Origin: Porticoccus sp033791605
GTDB taxonomy: Bacteria; Pseudomonadota; Gammaproteobacteria; Pseudomonadales; Porticoccaceae
Assembly: GCA_033791605.1 (NCBI GenBank)
Contig: JASJGJ010000033.1
Location: forward strand, 1-63,570
Length of the DNA: 63,570 nt
Direction of reading: 5' to 3'
The notes below the pieces were generated by a model. The model saw only the letters and a program-made list of their open reading frames with translations, searched no databases and was not told the origin of the DNA. Of this stretch, positions 41,673 to 51,800 are shown piece after piece (position 1 is the first letter of the stretch; every line of letters begins with the position of its first letter). The position numbers were made by a program, and so were the translations under genes.

Positions 41673-43159
41673 TATTTTTCTCCTCCCGCAACAGCTATAT
41701 TCGCCGGAGTCTGCTGGTGCCAATCGGTGGCTTGCTGGAATTGGTGGGCTACATTCAACATCTTCGATTCATCAAAGTAGTTGCCGATAATTTGCAAACC
41801 GACGGGTTTGTTGTCGACGAAGCCGCAGGGAACTGACATACCGGGTAGTCCTGCCAAATTGGTGGCAATAGTATAAATATCCTCAAGATACATGGCGACG
41901 GGGTCACTACCTTTTGAGCCAAACTCAAAGGCGGGAGAGGGAGATGTTGGCCCCATAATCACATCTACTTGTTCAAAGGCATCCACAAAGTCTTGCTTGA
42001 TCAGGCGTCGTACCTGTTGGGCTTTACGGTAGTAGGCATCGTAGTAACCGGCGGACAGGCAGTAAGCGCCCACTAAAATTCGACGTTTGACTTCGTCGCC
42101 AAATCCTTCAGCGCGTGTGCGCATGTAAAGGTCGCGTAAATTTTTTGGGTCTTTGCAGCGGTGGCCGTAGCGCACGCCATCAAACCGTGACAAGTTGGCT
42201 GAGGCTTCAGCCGGTGCAATCACATAATATGCCGGCACCGCCAGTTTGGTGTGAGGCAGACTAATACTAACCAGTGTGGCACCTTGTTTTTCCAGTGCTG
42301 CTAGCGCATCGCGCACCGCTTGTTCTGTACCCGGGTTTAGACCTTCTTCAAAGTACTCTTTTGGAATACCTACTTTCAGACCCTCGAGAGATTGATTCAG
42401 GTTGGTCGTATAGTCAGGCACTTCCCTGTCAATAGAAGTAGAGTCTTTGGGGTCAAAGCTTGCCATTACATTCAGCATTATGGCGCAGTCTTCTGCGGTG
42501 CGGGCCATTGGCCCGGCTTGGTCTAGGCTGGAGGCAAAGGCAACCATCCCCCAGCGGGACACCCGTCCATAGGTAGGTTTTAGCCCAGTGACACCGCAGA
42601 GAGCGGCTGGCTGCCGGATAGAGCCACCAGTATCTGTAGCGGTAGCGCCGGCTGCTAGGTGTGCGGCAACGGCTGCTGCGGACCCACCGGAAGACCCACC
42701 GGGAACCGTGTTGATATCCCATGGGTTTTTGACTGGGCCGTAAAAGCTGGTTTCGTTGGATGAGCCCATGGCGAACTCGTCCATATTGGTCTTTCCCAAG
42801 ACCACAGCGCCAGCATTGGCGAAGTTTTCTACCACCGTGGCATCGTAGGGCGGCACAAAATTGTCGAGCATTTTTGAGCCACAGCTAGTGCGAATGCCGT
42901 TAGTGCAAAAGATGTCTTTATGGGCGATAGGGACGCCACAGAATGTGGGGGCATTGCCTTCAGCCCGGCGTTTGTCTGCGGCGGCTGCCTGAGCTAGAGC
43001 AGAAGCTTCACTCACAGTGATATAACTGTTGTAGGTGCTATCCAGTGCTTGTATACGCTTCAGGTAATGCTGGGTGATTTCGACACTGGTAAATTCTCTG
43101 ACTTCCAGGCCGGCAATAATTTCAGCAATAGTTTTGTTGTGCAAGATTGAGTCGTTCAT
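41672..43159 (-). CDS. gatA: Asp/Glu-tRNA(Asn/Gln) amidotransferase subunit A
   Basis: Glutaminase subunit of GatCAB; an amidase-signature enzyme that frees ammonia from glutamine. 495 residues. The catalytic triad is visible: Lys in VPIAHKDIF, cis-Ser in PGGSSGGSAAAV and Ser in TDTGGSIRQPAALCG. It starts 16 bases after gatC and shares one base with gatB. A tRNA-dependent route to Gln-tRNA or Asn-tRNA is implied; whether a glutaminyl-tRNA synthetase is also present cannot be seen here. Confidence 0.98.
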   Translation of the reverse strand: MNDSILHNKTIAEIIAGLEVREFTSVEITQHYLKRIQALDSTYNSYITVSEASALAQAAAADKRRAEGNAPTFCGVPIAHKDIFCTNGIRTSCGSKMLDNFVPPYDATVVENFANAGAVVLGKTNMDEFAMGSSNETSFYGPVKNPWDINTVPGGSSGGSAAAVAAHLAAGATATDTGGSIRQPAALCGVTGLKPTYGRVSRWGMVAFASSLDQAGPMARTAEDCAIMLNVMASFDPKDSTSIDREVPDYTTNLNQSLEGLKVGIPKEYFEEGLNPGTEQAVRDALAALEKQGATLVSISLPHTKLAVPAYYVIAPAEASANLSRFDGVRYGHRCKDPKNLRDLYMRTRAEGFGDEVKRRILVGAYCLSAGYYDAYYRKAQQVRRLIKQDFVDAFEQVDVIMGPTSPSPAFEFGSKGSDPVAMYLEDIYTIATNLAGLPGMSVPCGFVDNKPVGLQIIGNYFDESKMLNVAHQFQQATDWHQQTPANIAVAGGEK

Positions 43160-43175
43160 GGCTTGTCTTGTTTCC

Positions 43176-43463
43176 TCAATCGATCACTTTGGGGACAAGG
43201 TATAGCCCCGCTTCGGTGGCTGGAGCAATGGCCTGAAATGCGTCTCGATGATTGGTTTCCGTCACCTCGTCGGCACGCAAACGCTGGACTGCGTCTGTTG
43301 GGTGAGCCATGGGCTCTACACCTTCGGTGTCAGCTGCCTGTAATTGGTCAACCAGAGCCAGTACGTCGGCGATACTTTTTGTGGTTTCAGTAATGGTCGC
43401 TTCGTTGAGTTCAATGCGAGCTAATTCTGCGAGCTTTTCGATGTCTGCGCGTTCGATAGTCAT
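43176..43463 (-). CDS. gatC: Asp/Glu-tRNA(Asn/Gln) amidotransferase subunit C
   Basis: A 95-residue stabilising subunit that wraps between GatA and GatB. Typical IEKLAELARIELNE at the N-terminus and EGVEPMAHPTDAVQRLRADEVTE in the C-terminal half. First gene of the operon and divergent from mreB; the 294-base gap (43464-43757) must carry both promoters and holds no other gene. Confidence 0.96.
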   Translation of the reverse strand: MTIERADIEKLAELARIELNEATITETTKSIADVLALVDQLQAADTEGVEPMAHPTDAVQRLRADEVTETNHRDAFQAIAPATEAGLYLVPKVID

Positions 43464-43757
43464 GTTATAGTTTCTGCACTTTGAGCAGCCGACACGTTTA
43501 ATCGTTTAAAATAGATTATGTCGGGCAGTTTTTGGGTCGGGACAAATGAGGGGCGTAAGGTATCACATTCGTCTTTACAGGTGTACTCCATAACGCGTAG
43601 TTAAGCGGTGTTATATTGCCGTTTTTTGGGTATGCTTCTGCTCTTGGATCAACAACTTAAAACTTGCTCTGAAACTTTGTGATTGGTAGAGTTGCGGGTT
43701 TTCGGAACCATCGGCGTTAGGGGCTTTCCCTGTGGCGGCCAACAAGGGAAAAGGTAA

Positions 43758-44792
43758 ATGTTAAAAAGACTGCGTGGTGTGTTTTCGAACGATCTTTCCA
43801 TTGATTTGGGTACCGCGAATACGCTGATTTATGTCCGGGAAAAAGGCATCGTGCTCAACGAGCCTTCAGTTGTTGCTATTCGACATCATCAAGGGCAAAA
43901 AATTGTTGATGCCGTTGGTGTGGAAGCCAAACGAATGTTGGGTCGTACGCCAGGAAATATCACGGCCATTCGTCCGTTGAAAGATGGTGTGATTGCCGAC
44001 TTTCAGGTCACTGAAAAAATGCTTCAGCATTTTATTAAAAAAGTGCATTCCCATAGTTTGATACCACCTAGCCCTCGTGTGCTGATTTGTGTGCCTTGTT
44101 TGGCGACAGAGGTTGAAAAACGGGCTATCCGTGAGTCGGCCTACAGTGCTGGTGCTCGGGAAGTCTTTCTCATCGAAGAACCTATGGCTGCCGCCATTGG
44201 AGCCGGTATGCCGGTAGATCAAGCCTGCGGTTCCATGGTTGTTGATATCGGTGGGGGTACTACTGAAATTGCCATCCTGTCCCTTAATGGTGTGGTGTTT
44301 TCTGATTCAGTTCGTATTGGTGGTGACCGCTTTGATGAGGCTATCAGCAACTATGTTCGTCGCAAGTATGGCAGCGTGATTGGTGAAACAACCTCTGAGC
44401 GCATAAAAATGGAGATAGGTAGCGCTTACCCTGCTAATGAGGTGCGAGAAATTGATGTTCGCGGCCGCAATCTGGCGGAAGGTGTACCAAAAAGCTTTAC
44501 CTTGAATAGCGATGAAATTTTGGAAGCATTACAGGAGCCATTGGCTGCGATCGTGCAGTCAGTAAAGCGTGTGCTGGAGCAATCGCCTCCGGAGTTGGCT
44601 TCAGATATTGCCGAAACTGGGATTGTTTTAACTGGTGGTGGTGCTTTGTTGCGTGATTTAGATCGGTTGCTGACCCACGAAACTGGGTTGCCTGTGATTG
44701 TGGCTGAGGATCCGTTGACCTGTGTTGCTCGGGGTGGTGGTAAAGCGTTGGAAACAATGGATAAACGCCATATGGATGTCATGTCATCCTGA
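43758..44792 (+). CDS. mreB: rod-shape actin homologue MreB
   Basis: Bacterial actin that directs lateral wall synthesis with MreC, MreD, RodA and PBP2. 344 residues. ATP-site motifs are SIDLGTANTLIY (phosphate 1), VDIGGGTTEIAILSL (phosphate 2) and GIVLTGGGALLRDLD (adenosine). AAAAGG precedes the ATG. First of mreBCD; the gap to mreC is 166 bases. Cells are therefore expected to be rods. Confidence 0.98.
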   Translation: MLKRLRGVFSNDLSIDLGTANTLIYVREKGIVLNEPSVVAIRHHQGQKIVDAVGVEAKRMLGRTPGNITAIRPLKDGVIADFQVTEKMLQHFIKKVHSHSLIPPSPRVLICVPCLATEVEKRAIRESAYSAGAREVFLIEEPMAAAIGAGMPVDQACGSMVVDIGGGTTEIAILSLNGVVFSDSVRIGGDRFDEAISNYVRRKYGSVIGETTSERIKMEIGSAYPANEVREIDVRGRNLAEGVPKSFTLNSDEILEALQEPLAAIVQSVKRVLEQSPPELASDIAETGIVLTGGGALLRDLDRLLTHETGLPVIVAEDPLTCVARGGGKALETMDKRHMDVMSS

Positions 44793-44958
44793 TCGTTTTT
44801 TCTTGGGATTGCTTTATTGTTTCCGCAGACCGTTGTTGCGCAGTATTGATTAAAAGTTTGATGGCTTTTTATAAGCTTATTGTTGTTCGTAAGCTTGACT
44901 ACTGTGGGGTGGCAGCATAAAGAACCTTTTTTCTAACGGCCCCTCATCTGCGCGACGC

Positions 44959-45771
44959 ATGTTGTTGTTGGTTTTTGTCGCCCTGTGTTTACTCCTTATT
45001 GATACTTATACTCGATGGTTGCAGCCTGTACGCCCGTGGTTGGCCGAATTCACTACGCCTATTTACTGGGTGGCCAGTTTGCCCCGGCGAATCAGTGAGC
45101 TGGGTGATGACGCGGTAGTAGGACGGGCAACACTTGAAGAAGAAAATAAACGACAAAAGACCGAATTATTTATTCTCAAGGGGCGATTACAGAGAATGGC
45201 CGGGTTGGCGGCGGAAAACGTCCGCCTACGTAACCTGTTGAATGCCACTGAGTTACTACAAGATAGCGTACTGGTTTCTGAACTTATTGGTGTTTCTCCG
45301 GATCCCTCTCGCCATACTATTTTGGTGAACCGTGGAGAAGATCACCGTGTCTTTGTGGGGCAGGCGGTACTCGATGCTGACGGTTTGATGGGGCAAGTGA
45401 TTGAGGTGTTTCGCAGCAGCAGCAAAGTCTTGTTGATCAGTGACACTTCTCATGCATTACCCGTGCAAGTTTTGCGTAATGGTGTGCGATCGATTGCCGA
45501 AGGTACGGGAAATTTTAAACAGTTAACCCTGCGTTATGTGACCCCGACGACGGATATTAAAGTGGGCGACCAGCTGGTCAGTTCTGGGCTTGGGGGGAGA
45601 TACCCTGTGGGTTACCCCGTGGGTAAAGTCACTTCTGTCAACATGGTCAGGGGTAATTCCTACCTGAGAGTGGAGTTGGAACCTTCTGCGCGGATAGATC
45701 GTAGTCGTTATCTGTTACTGGTGTTTTCTACTATGGAGACGTTTGGCGAGGGTGAGGATGCCCCAGAGTAG
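44959..45771 (+). CDS. mreC: rod-shape protein MreC
   Basis: Bitopic periplasmic scaffold of the elongasome. 270 residues from the ATG: a membrane span at the very N-terminus (LLLVFVALCLLLID), a coiled coil (about 55-95) and the beta domain (VLVSELIGVSPDPSRHTILVNRG, then GLMGQVIEV, ISSGLGGRYPVGYPVG-type end). The ATG is uncomfortable because MreC proteins usually have 10-15 residues before the span. The same frame continues upstream as KNLFSNGPSSARR, just like the K-LF--GPS--R head of homologues, back to an ATA codon at 44917 with GGGGTGG before it. A rare AUA start is possible. Confidence 0.95.
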   Translation: MLLLVFVALCLLLIDTYTRWLQPVRPWLAEFTTPIYWVASLPRRISELGDDAVVGRATLEEENKRQKTELFILKGRLQRMAGLAAENVRLRNLLNATELLQDSVLVSELIGVSPDPSRHTILVNRGEDHRVFVGQAVLDADGLMGQVIEVFRSSSKVLLISDTSHALPVQVLRNGVRSIAEGTGNFKQLTLRYVTPTTDIKVGDQLVSSGLGGRYPVGYPVGKVTSVNMVRGNSYLRVELEPSARIDRSRYLLLVFSTMETFGEGEDAPE

Positions 45772-46270
45772 CCAGTTGAACTATATCTGGAGTGGTGCTT
45801 CGGTGATGTTGGGGCTGATGCTACAAATTCTTCCTATGTCTGCGACGATGGCGCACTGGCGACCACAATTTCTATTATTGATAGTGTTTTACTGGTTATT
45901 CAGAAGCCCATTTCAGTATGGCATTACCTTTGCTTGGTTGGCGGGGTTATTGTTGGATGGCTTTGTCGGTGAATTGCTTGGGCGTCATGCAATAGTTTTT
46001 GCGCTTTGTGCCTATTTATTACGATTGTTGCAGCAACGGCTCCACCATTTTGGGGTGTTTCATCAGGCTTTACTCGTTTTGTTCATGGTGTTGCTGAGTC
46101 AGCTGTTGCTACACAGTATTACACTATTATTTCGAGCGGGGTGGGATGGGGGTTTGTTAGTTGCGCCAGCAATCACATCTGCTATGGTCTGGCCGTTATT
46201 GGTTTGGTTGATCAATCGATTGTTAAGGATACAGCAATTGGGATCGCGGGCTTTTTCTTCAGACAATTAA
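45758..46270 (+). CDS. mreD: rod-shape protein MreD
   Basis: A 170-residue integral membrane protein of the elongasome with five or six hydrophobic spans. The family pattern RPQFLLLIVFYWLFRSPFQYGITFAWLAGLLLDGFVGELLGRHA is clear. The ATG at 45758 overlaps the end of mreC by 14 bases and has GAGGGTGAGG upstream; a TTG at 45743 is less likely. Translational coupling to mreC is expected. Confidence 0.95.
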   Translation: MPQSSQLNYIWSGASVMLGLMLQILPMSATMAHWRPQFLLLIVFYWLFRSPFQYGITFAWLAGLLLDGFVGELLGRHAIVFALCAYLLRLLQQRLHHFGVFHQALLVLFMVLLSQLLLHSITLLFRAGWDGGLLVAPAITSAMVWPLLVWLINRLLRIQQLGSRAFSSDN

Positions 46271-46428
46271 TGATAACGTCTCATACTGAGATAGCATGTC
46301 TGAATCAATGCAATTGAAACCATTTATTAGTTCGGATTTATTAGTAACCCTGTCATTGAACTTATACTGGATTCTTTCTGACCCACTTTTTGTAACCAGC
46401 TATTATTAGATCCGGCAGCAAGCTTATT

Positions 46429-47037
46429 ATGTCTCTAAACCCTAATTTTATCCTTGCCTCGGCATCCCCTCGTCGTCGTGAATTATTGCAACAGATTGGC
46501 TGTCGTTTTCTGGTGTCCCCGGCCGCTGTCGATGAGGCTGTGCTTAGGGGAGAACCTCCCATGGCCTACGTGAAAAGGATCGCGCTACAAAAGGCACAGG
46601 TAGGCTGGGCCAGCAGTAATGATAGTTCATTACCTGTATTGGGTGCCGATACTGCCGTTGTGCTGGGGGCAGAGGGGCAAGGTGAAAAGATTTTTGGGAA
46701 GCCGCAAGATCAAGAACATGCTATTGCCATGTTATTGCAGCTCTCGGGTACAACACATCGTGTATTGTCAGCGGTGGCGATGGTGCAGGGCGATAAACAA
46801 CAGGTATTGCTGTCTGAAACCTTGGTGACATTTAGATTATTAAATAGCAGTGAATGCGAGCAATATTGGCACACTGGGGAGCCTCGTGATAAGGCTGGGG
46901 CCTATGCCATTCAAGGGCTTGGTGCGGTGTTTGTGACATCATTAAATGGCAGTTATTCCGGTGTGGTGGGCCTGCCTGTCATAGAAACTTGTGAGTTGTT
47001 AACAGAGTTTGAGATACCTTGGTGGACACAAAAATGA
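46429..47037 (+). CDS. maf: Maf-family nucleotide pyrophosphatase (YhdE type)
   Basis: House-cleaning dTTP/UTP pyrophosphatase. 202 residues. The Maf motif ASASPRRRELL lies at the N-terminus, the catalytic segment is PVLGADTAVVLG, then GKPQDQEHAIAMLLQLSGTTHRVLSAV and the end GAYAIQGLGAVFVTSLNGSYSGVVGLPV. These fit the YhdE subgroup rather than YceF. The end overlaps the rng ATG (ATGA), continuing mreBCD-maf-rng. Confidence 0.95.
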   Translation: MSLNPNFILASASPRRRELLQQIGCRFLVSPAAVDEAVLRGEPPMAYVKRIALQKAQVGWASSNDSSLPVLGADTAVVLGAEGQGEKIFGKPQDQEHAIAMLLQLSGTTHRVLSAVAMVQGDKQQVLLSETLVTFRLLNSSECEQYWHTGEPRDKAGAYAIQGLGAVFVTSLNGSYSGVVGLPVIETCELLTEFEIPWWTQK

Positions 47038-48509
47038 GTTCAGAAATTTTAATTAATGTCTCACCAATGGAAACTCGTGTCGCCCTGGTTGAGAATGGTA
47101 TTTTACAGGAAATCACGGTAGAGCGAACACAAAGCCGAAGTATTGTTGGCAATATTTATAAAGGAAAAGTGGTCAGGGTCTTGCCTGGTATGCAGGCAGC
47201 TTTTGTAGATATTGGGTTGGAAAAAGCCGGTTTTATCCATGTGGATGATATTCATAGACCTGAGCTTGGTCAGGGACGAGACAGCGTCGGTGAAAAAGAG
47301 CTGGATATAAAACAGTGCCTGCGTGAGGGTGAGTCGGTGGTGGTGCAGGTGGTCAAAGAGGCTATTAGTACCAAAGGTGCGCGTCTTACAACAAAGCTAT
47401 CCGTGTCTTCCCGATATTTGGTGTATATGCCGGATGTCAGTCATATCGGTATTTCCCAGAAAATTGAGGACGAAGAAGAGCGGCTGCGTTTGCGCCAACA
47501 GCTGGATGCTGTACTTGAAAGCAATCAGCAGGGTGGTGGTTTTATCCTTCGTACTGCAGCAGAAGGTGTTGACGAGTCCGATCTAGCGAGGGAGGTTGAA
47601 TTTCTACAACAGCTTTGGCGGCAGGTTTCCGAGATGGCAAAGGTGTTGAAGGCGCCGTCTTTGGTTTATGAAGATCTGCCTATGTTTTTACGTGCCATGC
47701 GGGATATGGTGCATCCCCTCGTTGAAAAAGTGAGGGTGGACTCCAGAGAAGCACATACCAAATTGTGTGAGTTTGCCCAACGGTTTGATCCGGAAATGGA
47801 GTCGGTCATTGAGTATTACTCTGCGGAACAGCCACTTTTTTATCTTTATGGTGTGGAGGATGAAATTACCCGTGCTCTGGAACAAAAGGTGCCACTTAAA
47901 TCGGGCGGTTACTTGATTATTGAGCAAACTGAGGCAATGACGACAGTAGATGTGAACACCGGTGCCTTCGTGGGGCATAAAAATTTGGAGGAGACAACCT
48001 TTAAAACAAACCTGGAGGCGACAACCTCTATTGCTCGTCAGCTTCGTCTGCGTAATTTGGGTGGTATCATTATTATTGATTTTATCGATATGATGGATGC
48101 TGAGCACCAGCGTCAGGTCTTGAAGGCATTAGAAAAAGCGCTGGCTCAAGACCGTGCCAAAACAGGGATAGCCAGTGTCTCAGCTCTAGGACTGGTGGAG
48201 ATGACCCGTAAGAGAACCAGTGAAAGTTTGGGGCGTATACTTTGCCAGACATGCCCGACCTGTGAGGGAAAGGGACAATTAAAATCTGTTGAAACGACCT
48301 GCTATGAAATATTGCGTGAAGTGCTTAGAGAGGCACGTACATTTGAATGTAAGAAATTTTTGATCTTGGCAAGCCAGTTAGTGATCGACCGATTGTTGGA
48401 TGACGAATCATCTCATGTAGCCGACCTTGAAGCCTTCGTTGGGAGAATATTAGAGTTTCGGGTAGAACCGATATATTCTCAGGAACAGTTTGACATTATT
48501 CCTGTCTAG
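47034..48509 (+). CDS. rng: ribonuclease G
   Basis: Endoribonuclease of the RNase E/G family that matures the 16S rRNA 5' end. 491 residues from the ATG at 47034, where the family N-terminus SSEILINVSPMETRVALVENG begins, overlapping the maf stop. An S1 domain (about 35-125), catalytic aspartates in TVDVNTG and IIIDFIDM, and the zinc-link CQTCPTCEGKG (about 408-418). No degradosome tail, so it is RNase G and not RNase E. Confidence 0.97.
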   Translation: MSSEILINVSPMETRVALVENGILQEITVERTQSRSIVGNIYKGKVVRVLPGMQAAFVDIGLEKAGFIHVDDIHRPELGQGRDSVGEKELDIKQCLREGESVVVQVVKEAISTKGARLTTKLSVSSRYLVYMPDVSHIGISQKIEDEEERLRLRQQLDAVLESNQQGGGFILRTAAEGVDESDLAREVEFLQQLWRQVSEMAKVLKAPSLVYEDLPMFLRAMRDMVHPLVEKVRVDSREAHTKLCEFAQRFDPEMESVIEYYSAEQPLFYLYGVEDEITRALEQKVPLKSGGYLIIEQTEAMTTVDVNTGAFVGHKNLEETTFKTNLEATTSIARQLRLRNLGGIIIIDFIDMMDAEHQRQVLKALEKALAQDRAKTGIASVSALGLVEMTRKRTSESLGRILCQTCPTCEGKGQLKSVETTCYEILREVLREARTFECKKFLILASQLVIDRLLDDESSHVADLEAFVGRILEFRVEPIYSQEQFDIIPV

Positions 48510-48828
48510 TAATGGTCATGATATTGAGACAGACATTTCAGGGTCGGGACAGTAGATGTCGTTATTTCATCTGCCGTTTTCTGATGCGTAGTTGTCGCTG
48601 TGGAGATACATTTTTGTATGGTATTTTATTTGCTGACTGCTCGCGTATCATTCCGTTTAATATGTTCCTATTATCCCAGTATCTTATTAAGTTTCGGTTG
48701 CCTGATATTGTCACCATTTGTTTTTTTATGACTGGTTTTGTTGTGATGAGGTTCAGCCTCAGAGGCCGTTCTTTGGACAGGACTGTACCGACAGAGGCCA
48801 GGTGTAATCTCAGGCTCAGGAGTGCCTT
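48510..48828 (+). other. rng-yhdP gap with a doubtful 106-codon frame
   Basis: A 106-codon frame runs 48512-48832, but its product is arginine- and cysteine-rich, has no recognisable domain and no good ribosome binding site. In related genomes rng and yhdP are close together. I treat it as non-coding. The last bases hold CAGGAG, the ribosome binding site of yhdP. Confidence 0.4.
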
Positions 48829-51800
48829 TTGACCGGAGTTCAATTACTAAAAAAAGTTACTCGACGAATTTTGCTGTTATCAGCATTTTTGGTGATTGGG
48901 CTGGCCTTATTGGTGTCTATTGGTCGTGAAACCATTGATGATCTTGAGCGCTATCGCCCTAAAATTAATTTCTATGCGTCTGAGATTCTAGGGCTGAATC
49001 TAGAGAGCCGTCAATTAAAAGGGGAATGGCATCAATTTACCCCGAAGGTGACCGCGTTTGATTTGGCTATTTATGCTCCAGGCCAAGACGTACCCGCGAT
49101 CACACTGGATTACGCTAATCTGAATTTAAATTTGGTACAAAGTATTCTGTCTCGTCAATTAGTTTGGCGAGAGTTACATTTGGGTCAGGTTAGCCTCACT
49201 GCGAAAGAGGATGCCGACGGTGCTTGGACTATTGCTGGGTTACCTCTTAACGGCGGCGGTGGTGATAGCAGTGGTTTGTTAGATATCCTACTTTATAGTG
49301 CATACCTTGATATCAAACTGGTTTCTTTGAAGTTGGAGTTTTTCTCTGGCACAGAAGCCATTTTGGAAGCACGCGATATCCTGTTGGAAAACAGTGGTGA
49401 TTTTCATCGCCTATTAGCCTCGGTTAATCTGGCTGGAACGGAACATTCAGCCCAATTGATTGCTGAAGGAAGGGGCGATCATCGGGACATAGAAGGCTTT
49501 GATGCCTTAGCATATCTTAAGCTTAACCGTATTGACTTCAGTGGTTCTCTTAATGCTTTAGCTAAAGGTTGGTTTCCGGAAACCGTAGCGCGTATTGGTG
49601 ATATCAAGACCGACATTGATGGGGAAATATGGATCAAGTCTGTAAAAGGAGGACAAACCGATTTGGTGGGACGTCTTTCTGCGGCAGAGATTCCCCTTAA
49701 CTGGCTTGAAGATGCGACCCCGATCACTAACTTTAAGGCGGATGTCACCGGTTGGTTTACCCCTCGGGAAGATTGGGGGCTACGCTTCCAGAACCTTGAT
49801 TTTGATTGGGGTGAGTTACAAATCGAACCACTGACGATTAATTTTCTTCAGAAGGTCGGTACACAATGGGGTACAGGTTCTCTCGCCGTTAGTCAGATGA
49901 ATTTGGCACTGTTAGATGACATGCTGGAAAAAACCCGTCTTGCACCCGCAAAGGTGATCAATGTTGTTCAGGAGCTACAACCTGCAGGAAGTGTACGTAA
50001 TCTTCACTTAAATCTGTCTCTCGAAAATGACGAACCAGATGTCCGGCTGAGAGCTAATTTGGACGATGTTTCTGTGGCGTCATGGCAGGGTGCCCCGGCA
50101 GGACGCCAGATCAATGGTTACGTTGAAATGCATAATGCGGCGGGCTTTATTGAGCTGGATAGTCCTGATGGCTTTGCGCTGTATTACCCGCAGGTTTTTG
50201 ATCAATACATGGAACATAGCTCCATGAAAGGGCAGGTATCCTGGCGTTGGGATACTGAAAGCAAGGTGGTAAAGGTCTCTAGTGGCCCGCTTGAAATGAA
50301 TGGGGAGGAGGGGCAAGGGCGCGTTTACCTGTATTTAAACCTTCCCATGGGTCAGCCAGACCTTAAGCCGGAAATGTATTTGTCTGTGGGTGTTCGCAAC
50401 ACACATTCCCGTTATAAAGATCGCTATATACCTAAAAACTTGGATACAGGATTACTCCGTTGGTTGGATAGTTCTATGGGGGATATGGATATTCCTGAGG
50501 TGGGCTTTATCTGGCGTGGCCCTCTTGTGCATGGGGAGGGAGGCTTTCGCTCTATACAGCTTTATTTGCGTACCGTTGACGGTGAGCTGAAGTTTCAGCC
50601 GAACTGGCCTGCGCTGGAACACTTGAACGCAATAATAGCACTTGATACCGGTGAGCTTGATGCTGAAGTGCTTAGTGCCTCCTTGGGTAAGGCAAAGGTT
50701 AAGCAGGCCAATATATTGGTCAGATCGGGTGTTGCCAGCAAGAGCCAAAACTTATTGATTACAGGGGTGGTGGCAGCAGATCTGGGAGATGCCATTGATG
50801 TGTTGGTTCAGTCTCCCCTGAAATCCAGAGTGGTAGGGCTGGCGGGTTGGGATTTATCCGGGAGCACAGGTATTCATCTGGATTTAACCATTCCGTTGCA
50901 ATCAAATGCTGGGAGTGGTTCTTATAAAGTAGACACGAACATTCGTAATGGGTTGATGTCACTACCCAATACTGACATTGCATTTGAACAACTGCAGGGA
51001 GTCTTGAGCTACCGCGATGGCAGGGGTCTCTATGCTCAGGAAATTAAGGGGAATTTTTGGGGCGAGCCTGTGGCAGCTGAGTTGACAACCTTAAAAGATA
51101 CTTTATCGATCGATGTAACGGGTCGGTTTTCCATGCCGGCGCTAGGGAAGTTTCTAAAACTTCCATCAGATCAGGTGTTGTTAGGTAAAACGGATGTCAG
51201 TGCGAAGGTCTTAATCCCATTGGAAGACGTTTCCATACCCATTCAATTACAGGTAAACAGTCAACTAAAAGGTGCGGAGATTCAGTTACCCGCACCATTT
51301 GGTAAAGAGGCTGATAGTGAGAGAAGTACTGTAGCCCAAGTGGTTTTTGCCGACACCATGGACCTTCAGGTGACCGTAGGCGAACATATTAAATCGCACC
51401 TAGCATTAAAAAATGGTTCGGTTATCCGTGGCTTACTCGCCATTGATAGTGAGCACAATGACTTGCCTGAAGAAGGACAATTGTTGGCTATTGGGCACCT
51501 GGAATCATTTTCTCTGTCCCAGTGGCAGAAAGCCTATCCAAAAATTCTGAATTTCAAGGGTGATCAAAGTGTTGATAGTGACGTCAGTTCTGATCAGACG
51601 TTAACCCCCGTATTTAATGTCGCCATTGATGCGTTGGATGTGGCGGGCTTGGCAATAGAGCAGGCTGTGGTTAATGGTGGTTACCTGGATTCTGAATGGC
51701 TGATCGGAGTTGAAAGTGATCGTGTGGAAGGCCATGTTTTGATTCGTCGGGATCCGGAAGCTCCGATGCTGATTGAATTGGAAAGGTTGTCCTTGCCGAC

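Noticed and set aside
48512..48832. 106-codon frame between rng and yhdP
   Set aside because: Arg/Cys-rich product without domain, poor start signals, and it runs into the well-supported TTG start of yhdP.
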